NCBI GenBank assembly: GCA_026120035.1
Contig: JALRME010000017.1
Coordinates: 124,001-188,000 of the forward strand
DNA: 64,000 bases
Direction of reading: 5' to 3'
From: Coleophoma eucalyptorum
Lineage: Eukaryota > Ascomycota > Leotiomycetes > Helotiales > Dermateaceae
The notes under the pieces are model-generated. The model was given only the letters and a program-made list of their open reading frames with translations. It did no database searches and was not told the DNA's origin. The position numbers and the translations under genes are program-made. Within the stretch, counting starts at the first letter, position 1; every line of letters begins with the position of its first letter. Shown in pieces: positions 45,168 to 57,419 of the stretch.

Positions 45168-45848
45168 TCAGAGCCCAGCTGGTCGCATAGCAATGGTATA
45201 TTGTTGCTCTTCCGGGTCGCACTTTTCATTATTTGGCTGAAAGGTGCCCAGAACCTCCCAGACAATATCAAGCCCAAATGAGCGAAGCAAGTTTCGTTGT
45301 CCTTCGGCAGTTAACATCAATGTCGGAATCAACTCCCCCATGAATGGAACATCATAATCTTCCACATAAGTCCTATCCTTGTCATAATCGGCATCGTCTT
45401 TCACGTAGCTATCGCTTGGCGTTTGCCCTATAGCCAGAATTCCGCCTGGTTTGACCGCTGCAGCGAATTTCTTAGCAGCTTGATAAAAGTCGGCATATAG
45501 GAGCTGAAGGTGCGAGAATATGATCAAGACTGCGTCAAATTCCCCCTGAACATTATAACCGAGCATATCAGAGACAGTGAAATCTCCTTTGACTCGGTCC
45601 TTAGCAAATTCAATCATATTCGGCGAGATATCAAAGCCAACAATGTTCATTCCAGCCAGGGCTAAAGTTTCAGATACTGGGATTCCAGTACCGCAGCCGA
45701 CATCGAGAACCTTTGATCCAGGAGGAAGCAAACGAATAACTTCTTCAATGCAGGCTTTCTTGAAATCGTTATCTTTGTATGCATACTCATATTCGATGTT
45801 GAGCTTATCGAATGTTTCAAGACCAGCAAGAGCACCTTGCGTCGACAT
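45168..45848 (-). CDS. SAM-dependent class I methyltransferase
   Basis: A single exon of 226 residues. Motif I is KVLDVGCGTGIP near residue 48, with an acidic motif post-I (GFDIS). Motif II lies at FDAVLIIFSH and motif III at VKPGGILAIG. The size and layout match small stand-alone methyltransferases of the Methyltransf_25/31 type. The substrate is not shown by sequence. It lies convergent with the Rieske gene, which could mean a shared pathway, but no common promoter element was seen. Confidence 0.9.
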   Translation of the reverse strand: MSTQGALAGLETFDKLNIEYEYAYKDNDFKKACIEEVIRLLPPGSKVLDVGCGTGIPVSETLALAGMNIVGFDISPNMIEFAKDRVKGDFTVSDMLGYNVQGEFDAVLIIFSHLQLLYADFYQAAKKFAAAVKPGGILAIGQTPSDSYVKDDADYDKDRTYVEDYDVPFMGELIPTLMLTAEGQRNLLRSFGLDIVWEVLGTFQPNNEKCDPEEQQYTIAMRPAGL

Positions 45849-46822
45849 GGCTTTAAGAATTACTTATACTGCTCAGTTTGGCAATACAAGTCGTGCCTAG
45901 TATGATGAATTGAAGTTTGTTGTCAGTGGTGTCAAGTTTTTTTCCTGTTGGATTTTACATCATCGACGATAAGCACCTGCCGCCTCTCATGGCAGCCGTA
46001 TCATCTGCAACTAATGGCGACCTATTACAACTTGACAACGCATGCTGCAGGAGATGCAATTCGACAAATGCATAATATGTTGCATATGCATGCAATGCGC
46101 AAAACCCATTTAAGCCTAGACTAGAATATTACACCAGAATAAACTTTATGAAAATGCAATATAATGACTTGTGCAGCGTCGTGCTTCCACTACTAGCAGT
46201 TAAAGGAATAAAAGAGCAGATAGCTACCAAAAAGCCGTTAGCCCATAGGTTTGAGGATCGCAGTGCATTGAAGCCAAGGAATTGTCAAATGTAACGTCAC
46301 AAAACTCGAGGCCATTGAGACATTCTATAATGCAGAACTTGATATAGAAGTTCTATTCCTGATGTAGTAATTGCAGTACTATTCTTTAAAATCTTAACTC
46401 TATACTTTTTGTACTAGACTTTCATTAGCATATAAAATGATTAATCGCAAAAGGAACAGCATGATGAATGCTGATCAACCATCCAAATTAGAGCAGGCAC
46501 ATGCAGTCTTTAGATTGTGGGCTGATTCTGTTTGCACTTCAGACTCAGATAGCTGGAATGTACGCTTTGGATTGTGTTTATTCCATCTAATGGCGGCAAA
46601 AGAAAATATAAACATAAGAAGTGCCGAGCTGTGGCTTGGCTTCCGAAGGCAATCTGCGCACTATTTCTCTTCTTTCTACCCATAATGACTTCCCTAAGCC
46701 ATAACACAAGTGTAGAGTTTCAATTAAATAATAGAATTACAAAATGCAGATTCGCTGTCGACAGGCATATATCTAAGAGACGACTGAGAGCCCGGCTTCT
46801 AAAGTCATGAACACTATATCAA
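45849..46822. other. Intergenic, no gene seen
   Basis: Nearly 1 kb between the methyltransferase start and the subtilase stop. It contains AT-rich sequence and short overlapping frames on both strands (46437-46810) without domains. Confidence 0.45.
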
Positions 46823-49751
46823 CTAGCTCATATCCATATAAAATGGGGGCGAGCTATAACTTTCATATTCTTGACTCTCCGATATATCCGCAAAAGTCTT
46901 CGAAAGTCTGAGAACCATCTTGTAAACACCAGATGGAACTAATGACCCATCTGAGAGATAGCCATCAAAACTGGTAGGATAAGCGTAGCCTGGGAGCCCA
47001 CGCGAAGCATATGTAACAGGATAATTCGGCAGCGAGCCCACCGTAGCCATACCAAGGGAGTAAATCGGGTTTGAGCTGTTCATTGCTACAATATCCATTC
47101 GTATCGACTTTGATCCGAAATTGTTGTTCCAGATAAGGTAGGGGTAGCTGTAATTCGATGGTTGAAAAACGTCAATCGTTCCGTTAGACGCTCCAAGTCC
47201 GTAGTATGCTTTTGTATCAACCGCAAATTCGTTGTCATAAATATTCAATGTAGGGTCTGCGATAAGTATGTCGTTCATTTTGGCTGCCACACCTGCATAA
47301 GGAATGCGAACTGACTCCGCCGAAGAAGATACGGCTGAAATTTTGATGTATCCGCTGTACACTGGGACATAAGTGCTATTCAGGGCTGAGTTTGGTGTGA
47401 CAGAGATCTTGATCAGCTTTTTAGCACCCGGTGCAATGGTCAGCGTTGATGGTGAGATGGTAACTGCAGAATAAAGCTGATCCATTGGTGGAGGAAAGAT
47501 TGCAGGTGAGTAGTCATAGTCGACGGTGTAATTTGAATCAAATGTATAGATAGTACCTGCTGGTTCATGAGAAAGGTCGTAAGACAATGTGGTATTGCCA
47601 TCATTGACGACATAGAATTCTGGATTACGAATGAAGTTGGCAGTATCGTTCAGCGGAATATTGCTTTCGGTAAGCGAGATACCTGCGTGGACCAAATGGT
47701 ACGCATCAACAAGACCAGCTGGATATATGTTAGTACTGAGGTTACTTCAAGTTAATTATAACCTACCTCCTTGTTGGGCAACAGAAGCGAGATACGGGGC
47801 ATTGCTTGTGCCGCTATTGAATTCCAATGGCTTTGCAGTTGCAGCCAAAGCATTGTTAATTTCACGTGGACTCAATCCTTTGCCCTTCGCTTGCATAAAG
47901 AGAGCAACAACACCTGCGATATACGGCGTAGCCATAGAAGTTCCGGACTCAACAGCATACCCACCTTGATTAGCAAGGTAGGTGGATAGGATGGAGCCAC
48001 CTGGTGCTGAGACAACTGGCTTGATTGTATTCTCATAAGTCAGTCCGAAAGACGAGAATGTGCTCATTGATCCACCACTGAGAGTGTTGACCGGTCCTGG
48101 TGTGTCGATGGCAAGAGTTGGATTGGTTGAAAAATGAATCTCGACCTCATTACCAGCAGCAAGGAGTTTGATCCATTGCTCTCCAGCAACCTTTGTCACC
48201 ATAGCTGCTCCGCTGATATCAGTATTGGTCACAGATGGCGTCAGGACTCCATCCACATTGTCGTAAAACAAGACATAGCTAGCACCAGCTGCATAGGCAC
48301 TAGCAACCTTTTCATCGAAAGTACAGGTACCGCGACGAATAAGAGCGATCTTTCCAGTCAAGGACGCGTTGAAGCCATTGCAACCATCATCAACTACCGT
48401 AGTATCAAAAGTATCAGCCCATAATGGTAAGTTGATGTCCGAAAAGTTTCCAGTTCCTAGCGAGTATCCAAAAGATAAAGCTGATCCAGAATTTACCGTA
48501 TAGTCACTCACGGTCTGGACTGTCGGGGTATTGGTATTATCCACAGATCCCACAGAAGTAACATCTGTTCCTGATGATGCTGAGGACGCATAAAACATTC
48601 CATATTGACCATCATTGCCGGCTGCAAGCATGCATGGGGTTCCAGCTGCTACAATAGCGGCAGTCGCAGCAGACCATGGGCTAAGAGGTCATTAGCATAA
48701 GAAATAACGGGGAAATGTTGGACATACTCTTCAGGCCAGCCTTCTGAACTTCCAATACTTGATGTAATGAGATCAACACCATTGTTATGGGCCATGATGA
48801 ATGCCTGGATGAGGATATCTGTCGCAACAGAGTCGGCACAACCAAAAACTTTGTAGCTGTGTAGAGTTGCATTCGGGGCAACACCAAGTACGTAGGGATC
48901 GTTTGAGGCACCAATAATACCAGCCACGTGGGTACCGTGCCCCAAGCAGTCCATTGGGTCATCATCTGGGACTGGATTGCCCAGGTCGTCATAGTTACCA
49001 ACGAGATCATAGCCATAAGCAAATTTGTAGCCAGGACCATAGCCGCCACCAAGTGCAGGCAGTGTATAATCAACCCTATCATCATCAGTAAGAAAATAAA
49101 AAAACTCAACTATTCCAGTTTTGCATACCCGCTATCAACGATTCCAATGGTGATTCCCGTACCATCCAATCCTTCCCTTTGCAGTCTATCCACACCGCTG
49201 TTGATGAATTAGAATCTGCTCAGCTATAGGCAAGAATGGACACTTACGTCATTTTGTGAGTTGTCATGGTGTCATTGCTTGCGGAAAGAGATCTTTTCTT
49301 CAGAAGTACATTGGCCTTGTCCCATAGCCGGACAGTCTGATCACGTTTTGCAGGAGCAGCTCTCTTGTGAAGCCTAATGGGAGTGATGCTTTTGACTTGA
49401 GTGAAGTTGGATATGAGATCCAGATCACTATCGCTGGCATTGTGTAGACGAAATGATGCACCGGCATAGATTGTGGGATCAAAATTGTGTCGAGACGTTG
49501 CAGAAATTCCGTTGGCAGATAAATTCTGGAAGAAAGAATCTGTAGAAATCTATCGCCAACACTGTCAACATTACTCTCTGAAGGGTGTTTTGTGTGTTAC
49601 TCACGTGAAGAGACTCAAAGTTTACGATGTATGCGCCGGGTACAACGTTTGTCTCCTGCGTAGCATCTTTCAGACCGCGAGGTAAAGCAACGGCTGAAAC
49701 AGTTGTGACTGCACAGCCGACAGCAACGGCAAATTGGCCTGAAAGCCTCAT
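46823..49751 (-). CDS. Secreted subtilisin-like serine protease (S8) with PA and Fn3-like domains
   Basis: Six exons, 49751-49601, 49539-49248, 49197-49129, 49075-48728, 48680-47767 and 47718-46823, join in frame to 889 residues. A signal peptide is followed by an I9-type propeptide (YIVNFESLH). The triad is Asp in GIVDSGVDYTLP, His in GHGTHVAGI and Ser in SGTSMATPYIAG. Inserted between His and Ser is a PA domain (CNGFNASLTGKIALIRRGTC). The C-terminal third is the DUF1034/Fn3_5 region with many N-glycosylation sites. This is the minor extracellular protease Vpr/C5a-peptidase-like group used for protein degradation outside the cell. An apparent frame break near 48700 is a 47 bp intron with GTATGT donor. 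Confidence 0.94.
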
Positions 49752-49768
49752 CTCGAAAGAGTAAAAGT

Positions 49769-49797
49769 AATGAATGAATGAATGAATAAATGAATGA
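49769..49797 (+). repeat. AATG tetranucleotide repeat in the subtilase leader
   Basis: Seven near-perfect AATG/AATA units lie within 20-50 bp upstream of the subtilase ATG, thus in its 5' untranslated region. Confidence 0.8.
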
Positions 49798-50085
49798 CTG
49801 TGGTTACTGCAAATTCATTGTGGAAATCTATGCATTTTATAGCAACACTGGACTCCATCTCATTTTGCTGTCTTTTGCCGGTCTCCTACTGAATCACCTC
49901 TAATGATACTCTCCGAAATAATGGTTGTTGATACGGAGCACTGTATCTTGCACTAGTGATCTTGCAATTCAAGCTATAATGATAAGACCTTTGAAGCCTT
50001 CCTATTGCAGCAAGAGCACATCATGAACTCTGCATCGCAGTTGCCAGAACTAGTCAAGCTGGATTAAGGATTCATATAATCTTAT

Positions 50086-50870
50086 TTAATATAAGCTTAT
50101 TTCTCGTGTTATATGATGTGGATGTTGTGGTGGATTGTACATGCAGTCCACCCATTCTTGGAGGTATTCTTTCAAGGTTTGTGCATGGGCCCGATCTCCG
50201 TCATCGCGTATAAACCCAGCACGGAAAAGTGATTCCAGGTGTACCAGTGTTCTCATAGGTGCAATTTCTACCAGCATGGCGTGATGTCCAACCCTGATTC
50301 TACCCTCGAGATCCTTTCAATAATCTTTATGATCGGAGCAACCTATGTGGCGAATAAGATGTCACTTATCAGTATCGCAAAGAAATCTTGTTCTCTGCCA
50401 AGAGATCTTCCTTTCACACCTTCCTTTACTGTCGCCGCATAGACCATGTTTTCAATTTCAGTAAGCGACGCGAGGGGAAGCCTTCAAGACTGATAGATCC
50501 TCCATCGTCTCAGGGCGATTAAGAAGCTTGGCATGATATCTCTACCGGAGAAGATACGAGTAAATTATCTCAGCAAGTTCACACATATCAGCTTGCCGAG
50601 GTGAATAATACTTTCCATCAATCAGGTTGAGAAGTGAACCGACGCACAATCCCGGTCCATTAGTACCAGTAACGCTCCTATTGTATTATGTTATGATTTA
50701 TATCAACATGAAGGGTGCATTAATATAACAGGCTAGAAACTGTCAACTTGTTTTGTTCTAGGATTCTATGCCGACCAGCAAGTGGCCGTCGACAAGAACC
50801 AATATAATCTTCTGAAAGCTTAATGGCTCTACCAACAGTATCTCATTCATTTTCTTTCGTTCATATATCT
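50086..50870 (-). pseudogene. Decayed gene of unknown family
   Basis: Going down the minus strand, coding-like pieces follow each other: VGRAIKLSEDYIGSCRRPLAG (near 50810), an intron-like gap, GPGLCVGSLLNLIDGKYYS (near 50660), an in-frame TAG near 50545, RYHAKLLNRPETMEDLSVL, a frame change near 50475, ENMVYAATVKEGVKGRSLG, a further break near 50360 and a final 63-codon piece ending at 50086. The pieces read like one protein of roughly 220 residues broken by a stop and two frame changes. I recognise no family. Confidence 0.5.
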
Positions 50871-50889
50871 TCAAACATCAACCGCGCAA

Positions 50890-52048
50890 CTAGTGTACCG
50901 GCTTCCTCCCATGTACAAAATGAATTAAACGATAAAGATGTTTTTTTGGGTCATGGACCTCATTTTCAACCTTGGGAATGAACGCTCGCACTTCCTCGTT
51001 CGTCCACCCTGAAAAGGTCAGCAATTAGTCGCCACTAATGTACTCACATACCTAGTAGTCGGGTAAAATATGCTACTGTGAATGGCTCAATAGCATCGAC
51101 ACACTGTTCTCTTTGATATCGGCCAATCTGCTTTTGTTTCTCATCCTTGGGCCAAGCACCAATTAGAAGCTGAAAGTCAGCATAATCTTGCGAGGCGGAG
51201 GTAAACTACTCTATGGACAATTTCTGTACCATCTTGAAATCCAGCATCTATCATTGATTGCTTATGGTCTACAGCAACATTCCTCTTCTTCCCAAACTTC
51301 ACACTGGCTTCTTCAGCTTTTGCCTGCCAAATCGAGGTATTGGGAGTCTTCTTCATTTCAGGGTCATCATCTGAGAAGATCCACGTCTCACCCCGCTTTT
51401 CAAGGTATCAACCTGGCTTAGACTCTTGAAAATCTCTCCATGCAACTTCTTCCAATCCCCAATGGATCCAGCCATGCCGCGGCCATGAATGAAGTCGTAC
51501 GGTGTAGATCAGTTCCACTCACTTTTTGCATCGTCTACAAGAAAATGGCAATTCAGAGATACCCAGCTTTGTTGAATTGGACTGAGATCAGTGCCAATTG
51601 CTTCAGCATTTGGATGTTGGTCCGCGAAATCCAGAGCCCAGATACCAGTCCCTGTACCAAAATCCAACACCCTATGTACATCTTTGATCGGTGCCGTCGT
51701 TAGTGCTCCACCAAGCATCATTTTGAAAATATGATGTAGCAAGTCTAGTCTGTCCTGCTCAGCCTCGTCATTAGGTAGTAAATAGTCTCCTTCCCGATAC
51801 GCGTGATATCTGCGGCCGTGTTCATATCTGTAATTTGACATCGAGGATGTCAGAGAAGTCGAACTACTTCCGATAGACAAATCATAGGAAGAATCTGTCT
51901 CGGGGTTTTCCTGAAAGTCCGCTGTTAGTATACTAAGACCTTGATCGCAAACATACCTATATCGACTTGCAGCGGCGGCAGAATATTCGTCTCTGGGTGT
52001 TGTTGGAAAGCCATTGTTTCTGGTAGTGATCAAAAGAAAACACAACAT
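50890..52048 (-). pseudogene. LaeA-like methyltransferase pseudogene
   Basis: The minus strand encodes YHAYREGDYLLPNDEAEQDR and the SAM site RVLDFGTGTGIWALDFA with DLSPIQ, hallmarks of LaeA-type methyltransferases (51509-52048). The frame then meets TGA near 51508 and resumes as FIHGRGMAGSIGDW. A one-base deletion near 51427 is followed by a second TGA where PGW is expected. Downstream parts TWIFSDDDPEMKK, IGAWPKDEKQKQIGRYQ and NEEVRAFIPKVE follow with two plausible introns, ending at TAG 50890-50892. It lacks an intact reading frame, though the 3' half is well preserved, so loss looks recent. A sequencing error could explain one lesion but hardly all three. Confidence 0.82.
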
Positions 52049-55000
52049 GGAAAACCTACTTTGGGGTGTGATAGAATTATAGCAATCATTACATTGCTGC
52101 GATCTGGGGGTTCTGGAGATTTTGGCGGGATATAGGATGATGTTTCTAATGGCCTTGACAGTGCAAGAGACCCACAGTCTCTCATAAGTTGCTGCTTCAG
52201 GTCAGAGCTGCAGATGTCTTGAGCATCTCCTCTTTCTCCAGTAGATTAAATATGCCGGTGCCATTTTATAATCGGGGCATTCATGTTTTTCGCCCACGAC
52301 TGAAATAGGGATTATCTTGCTCAAAATTGCACTGATATTTGTACTTGCACTGAATAGACTCGCGAAATCACAAAAGTGTCAGGCCTGCAAGTCAAATGGC
52401 TTCTCAGGACTGGCAACAGTGATTTCGGCTCATTGCATGGTATCTTATCGCCATGGTTCGTGCAGATACGACAAATCGCACGAGTCTTGCAGAGATTCAA
52501 TGCTGCGACCGGGGAAGAGCCCACAATGCTGCACACGACCAGACCCACCAGCGCAGGGTCAGCGATATTGCCAGAAGCGAAGACGTCTTGGGAACTTCCC
52601 CGCTCATGGAGTACTTTTTAAAAATGCTTGAATATCTAGTTTTCAGCAAAGATGGCCATTATTCAAGGGAGGATTGATTGGCATTCGAGTGGAGAGTATA
52701 CGACGAAGGGCTAAACCAAGGGTGCTAAGCAGAGGAGCTGAAACCAAATAGTCGCGTGACCTGGATGAACAACAATTATTAGATAGTTCGTAGTCGCTCT
52801 GAAGGGGCCTTTCCCCACAGAAAATTAAACTGCTGTCGAGATCAGGAGAACTGTCTATGACTGATACATAATCCACACAAGAATTCAGAGTATTATTCTG
52901 CGTGATATGACTAATCTAGTCGTCAAGAATAAGCCTGTGAACCATGGTTATCGTTGAACTGAAATAGACAGGCAGCACTATGCTGAAATAACTTGAGCTG
53001 ACGCTGAAGTTCATACCTATGTTTTTTTTTTCGGCACAGGTGCTTTTACAGAGTAGGGTGTGTGGCAGATAGCCAAGGATCATCACTATAGCCTGCCTCT
53101 AGATAGGTCGACTCTCAAGAGTTTTCTAACTCATATTCTAGGCGTGGACGTCTCAACGAAAGAATATGACATTGAGAGATCCTGAGAGAATACGTCAATA
53201 GTGGAGAAATCGGCGATGATAAAAAAAGTGTTAGGAACGTAGCTTCCGAAGGTTCTACCATTTACAGCCTTCGTTCTTACTGCGGCTGTTATCATTCCAA
53301 TATCTAACCTTATCGCAACTGACTTCTATGCCACATTAATGGAATCCCTTAGCACCTGTAGCTACTAAGAAGCTTTTACAAGGATTGCTATTGGGTCATT
53401 ACAGCCTATCTTGTTTCAGAGATGTGAGGATCCGCGTATGCTAACTATAGAACCCGAATACCCACTATGGCTCCAAGCGGCGTCTGTCTATGGTGATAAA
53501 CACTCACTGATTTGCAAGTGACATGATATTGGCCATATCATAATAAATTCCATCGATCGATGACATGAAAACAGAGTTTCCGTTGGAAAACTCTTCTTCC
53601 CCCACGATCCTCAGCCCCAGTTGCACCTGCAAGGCAATTGCATAATCCTTCCACATAAGCGGCTTATATGTGCGTAAGGGCCTCGGTGCACTGTACGAAT
53701 ATTCGAGTCGAAAATAATCTCACCGCATACGAAGCTGGGGGGTAGGTAGCCAGTCAATATATCGAAATGCAGATGCCCTTCTGACCTGAAGCCTCCCTGG
53801 CATCAAGCTTTCCTCGTTTGTCGTTTTTACAGCACTATTACTGTTGAGTCTGGGATAAAAGAGGTTTCGGGACTGGTCAAGCAGTACATTGGTATTCATT
53901 ACTGGAAGTTTTCTTAACACTATGGGTTTGTCAGGTGTCCGGAAAACTGGCATCTCGATGTAACAATTTCATGGCTTCAAGACCCAAGATTTCAGTGAGC
54001 CGGTGGCTTAATCGTGTAAATCAGATTAGATACTATAATCATGATTGGCAGCCTTCTTCTGGAATTTAAGCTTAGCTTATGACCAGCATTTCAGCTCAGA
54101 GACTTGATTGACGTGACCGTCCACGCTTTGCCATCATTTGCGCGATTTGAGTTGGGTTTTCTATGGTCTCTATGTCCCCAACGAAGACCTTCCCAATGAC
54201 GCCTAGGTCGTTTTCCAACAATGGAACTCTCACACCGGTTTTATTCCAGTATTATCTCTCCGCCTGCAATTGGCGCCTCGACACTATGGGTGGGTTAATC
54301 CCGGTGCATCGCCAGAACGATCTCAAGGCAGCCGTAGAATCTGGGTTAGCAAATGCTTACCGCTGTTTAAAGAGTTACACGAGCTTCGATCTCTCTGATC
54401 AATACGTTGAATCCCCCCTTACCCCAGCCCACCTCGCGGACTAGGGAGTTCTTTGACCATAACCGTCGGCTTGCTTTAGGCAGGCTGTTGGTTGGGAAAT
54501 GATAGAACATGACTGGGCATTCCTTAACGTATTAACTCTTACACAAACAATTGCAAGTAGATCGAGGCCGCAAAGAAAAGTTGATGCATCACTTATTGAC
54601 ACCGCTATATGCCCTCGCATAGCAGAGGGCCCAAAAGGTGAAAGTCACGACTCAACCTTATTGGTCATCGTTAGACCACGTCCCCCATAATCCGAAGCGT
54701 CTTTAAATAAAAACTGGACTTTTATCTTTATGATAACTTTGAACCCACTTGGTCCTGTGCCGGTACTCATTCCAGGAGCCTTATTTTTCTTTCTTTCGTT
54801 CTTTCTTTCTATAAAGCACCGATGTGGAGAACAGTTTAGGTTTGTATGGCTCCTTACTGCTGCCTAAGCAAACACGCTCCATGTACTCTACGAAACTTTC
54901 TAGATATTTGAAGCTGTATAGAACGATTGGTATTTTGTGGGTGGGGGAACATGCAGGAGCTAAAGCTAGCGACTTGTATGGCTAGAGGTTCATGAAGGAA

Positions 55001-55501
55001 CTTGTTCAAGGGCTTCCCCAACGATTAGTGTGCCCCACACTCTGTGATGGCCAACCTGCAGTGGCACAGAGGGCTTTTTTTTGACAATGCACACGGTAAA
55101 TTCTTAGCGCAGTTTGCAGAGCGGTGATATCTCCGCTACCCATGCTGTCACATCGAGATCGAGAGGATTCCAGTCGTCACTAATGAAGGCTAAAATGCAG
55201 AGACACATGACAGGAATCCTGCTTCGGGGAATAAGCCGATCCAGCAACCCTTGACTGCCAATCAACCGTGTCTGCCAGAGGAGAGTTTGGGCTTAGCAAG
55301 TTCCCGTCTCTTCGAAGCTAATCTGGAAGAAGACTATCCCCGACACCGTACATCCATTCAGCTCAAATAGGCGAGCATCAGCTCTCTATTGTCACAAGCA
55401 GGTACCGCAACATTCCGCATATAACGTCTGGACGGACAGCTGGCCCTGGGCTTATGTTATATTTGCAAAGTATTCCCTGTTTTACGAGGGGTCAAGATGC
55501 G
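52049..55501. other. Gene-poor 3.4 kb
   Basis: No frame shows a known domain. Modest frames occur at 52317-52677 (both strands), 53720-53953 (minus) and 54163-54690 (plus), none joinable into a convincing protein. A TTTC microsatellite lies at 54785-54810. The part near 55300-55500 should hold the promoter of the following Zn2Cys6 gene. Confidence 0.45.
54785..54810 (+). repeat. TTTC microsatellite
   Basis: About six units of TTTC with one interruption (TTCG). Confidence 0.7.
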
Positions 55502-56251
55502 ATGCAGTCCTCATCGAAAAGTACGACGGTTCGACCTCGTCAGCGCGTCACGACCGCCTGTTCGCAGTGCCAAAAGCGGAAGCAGAAAGTAGTACAACTC
55601 CTCCACCAGTGGGGAGCTTGCTAACGGGTTTGAAAGTGCGACAGAGCGCAGCCGTGTAGGAATTGCTGCAGAAGATATCCTCCCGTAGATTGCTTGTACC
55701 AGGCTACCCAGTACGTCGGGACCCTGCCGCCGAAGACCGTCACTAATGCATCGAGTAGACGAGCCCGACCATCAGACGAGAGGGTTCAGATCGATGACAG
55801 CCGCGGCGAAGCAGTGAACAATTTCAACGACTTTACAGCCCCTGTGGCATATGCAGTCTCGGGACATCTCCCCATGACGAATCAAACCTCCGACGTCGTT
55901 CAAAATTTCTCCTTTGATAACTCTTGCCCTGGCCGTGATACCGGGGGCCCTCTTGATTCAACGTTGCATTATGATACCACCCTCCAAGCATCTCCCATGA
56001 TGGAATGTAATCAGAACGATAATACAATTGGACATAACCATACAACATATCTTCAATCCGATGCCCACTTCGTGCCCAGGCAAATAACCGAGGAGTATAA
56101 TTATGGCAATCAGAACCTCCCTGACGGCTCCAACTACTTCAACGTGGCCCCGACCTTGACGCCACAGATTCGCCAACAAATTCCATTCCAGCCAAGTCCG
56201 CATAACGACACAACATATCAAGGCTATGAGCAGCTTGAAGACTTGGGGTAA
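55502..56251 (+). CDS. Short Zn(II)2Cys6 protein without a regulatory domain
   Basis: Two exons, 55502-55588 and 55637-56251, join in phase 0 to 233 residues. The zinc cluster is split by the intron: CSQCQKRKQK in exon 1 and CDRAQPCRNCCRRYPPVDC in exon 2, keeping all six Cys with an extra Cys beside the fifth. The remaining 180 residues are Asn/Gln/Thr-rich and look disordered. No fungal_trans region follows before the stop at 56251, and the next 1.1 kb shows none on this strand. It may be a truncated gene or a genuine short DNA-binding protein. Full-length regulators of this type usually exceed 400 residues. Confidence 0.72.
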
Positions 56252-57419
56252 GGTGGAACGTTGGACTATAAGAGTTTACAGGTCCACTCGGGAATGGACA
56301 CGGAGGACCGAAGGCCACCCTGAAGGAGAATGGAATGGAGACGAACCCGGCCGGATTTCCTTCCTCAGATTGAACGGGTGCACTAACTAGTGAAATGTGG
56401 CGATGGCTGGCCAGTGTTCTGGGGAAGTGACACAACGTCCAATAGGACCATCCTAAAGGTGATATGTTCGAAAATGCTGTGCTGGATGGCTAGGACGACA
56501 AAATGTTATACCTTACCAGCGACTAAGGTACTGTCGCAACTTCCATATCCTTTACAGCCGTGTAGAATAAGAGTCCTCTTTCACCTAGAACCACATTTGT
56601 GGAATCAGAAAAAAAGTCGTGGTTGGTAGTTTGGCCAGGTACAAAAAAAAGAGCCTCCCTGCTTGCAAGAATCGGCCCATTCACTCCTCTGCTTCAAATG
56701 CGACCCTAATTTGTGGACCAAGGCGAAAATTAATTGGGATGGGGATGTAATGTAATGAAGAAACTGAAAGTGGAGGGCAACTTCAGACGTTGCGAAGTGG
56801 CAGAGGGTTGATGAATTGCACTGTGTTGAATCATCTCTGCAGCGATCACGTCAAAGGGCTGAAGCATAGGCACAAATATCCTCGGCCTACGATTATTATG
56901 CTTTCAGAGCACAAGTCGTGCAGCTTTTGTGTTATTTATGATTGATTTCATTGATATCATTAAATAGTTGTCCTGTTTGCCAAGTACCTTCTAGGAAAGG
57001 ATTAAAAGGTTTTCCTGTAAGTGTGGTTATGATCTTAGAGACCACATACATCCCAAGCTAGTTATCCTATCTCCTGCTCCTGAGGTTTCTCAACAGTGCC
57101 TTGGCGCTACTGGCAGAACATCTTTCATGTTAAAGATACACCTTCACTGGGTAAGGTTTGTATAGAACAACCGAACGACGATGTCTTCTAATGTCCACTA
57201 GCATCCCCTAGTTCTGACCTTGATCTCACGGATCACAGAAGAAAGGCCTTGTTTGTGATTTATGTGAAGACAATGTCGGAAGACGAGGTGCTGGACAAAA
57301 TTTTGGAAGATTGAAGATTGTATGAAAGAGACCGAGGCGCTCTAAACATCGGACGAGACCAGGTTACGGCATCCATTTATGACCAATATGCCGGATATAA
57401 TTAACATAGGTCTAGTTTC
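56252..57419. other. Convergent intergenic region
   Basis: Between the stops of two Zn2Cys6 genes. Short frames at 56390-56629 show no domain. No remainder of a regulatory domain for the upstream gene was seen. Confidence 0.45.

Noticed and set aside
48649..48760. Apparent frameshift in the subtilase
   Set aside because: A 47 bp intron with GTATGT donor and TAG acceptor restores the normal subtilase sequence (WPEDPWSAAT).
52049..54690. Scattered frames of 60-100 codons
   Set aside because: None joins into a longer protein or shows a family signature.
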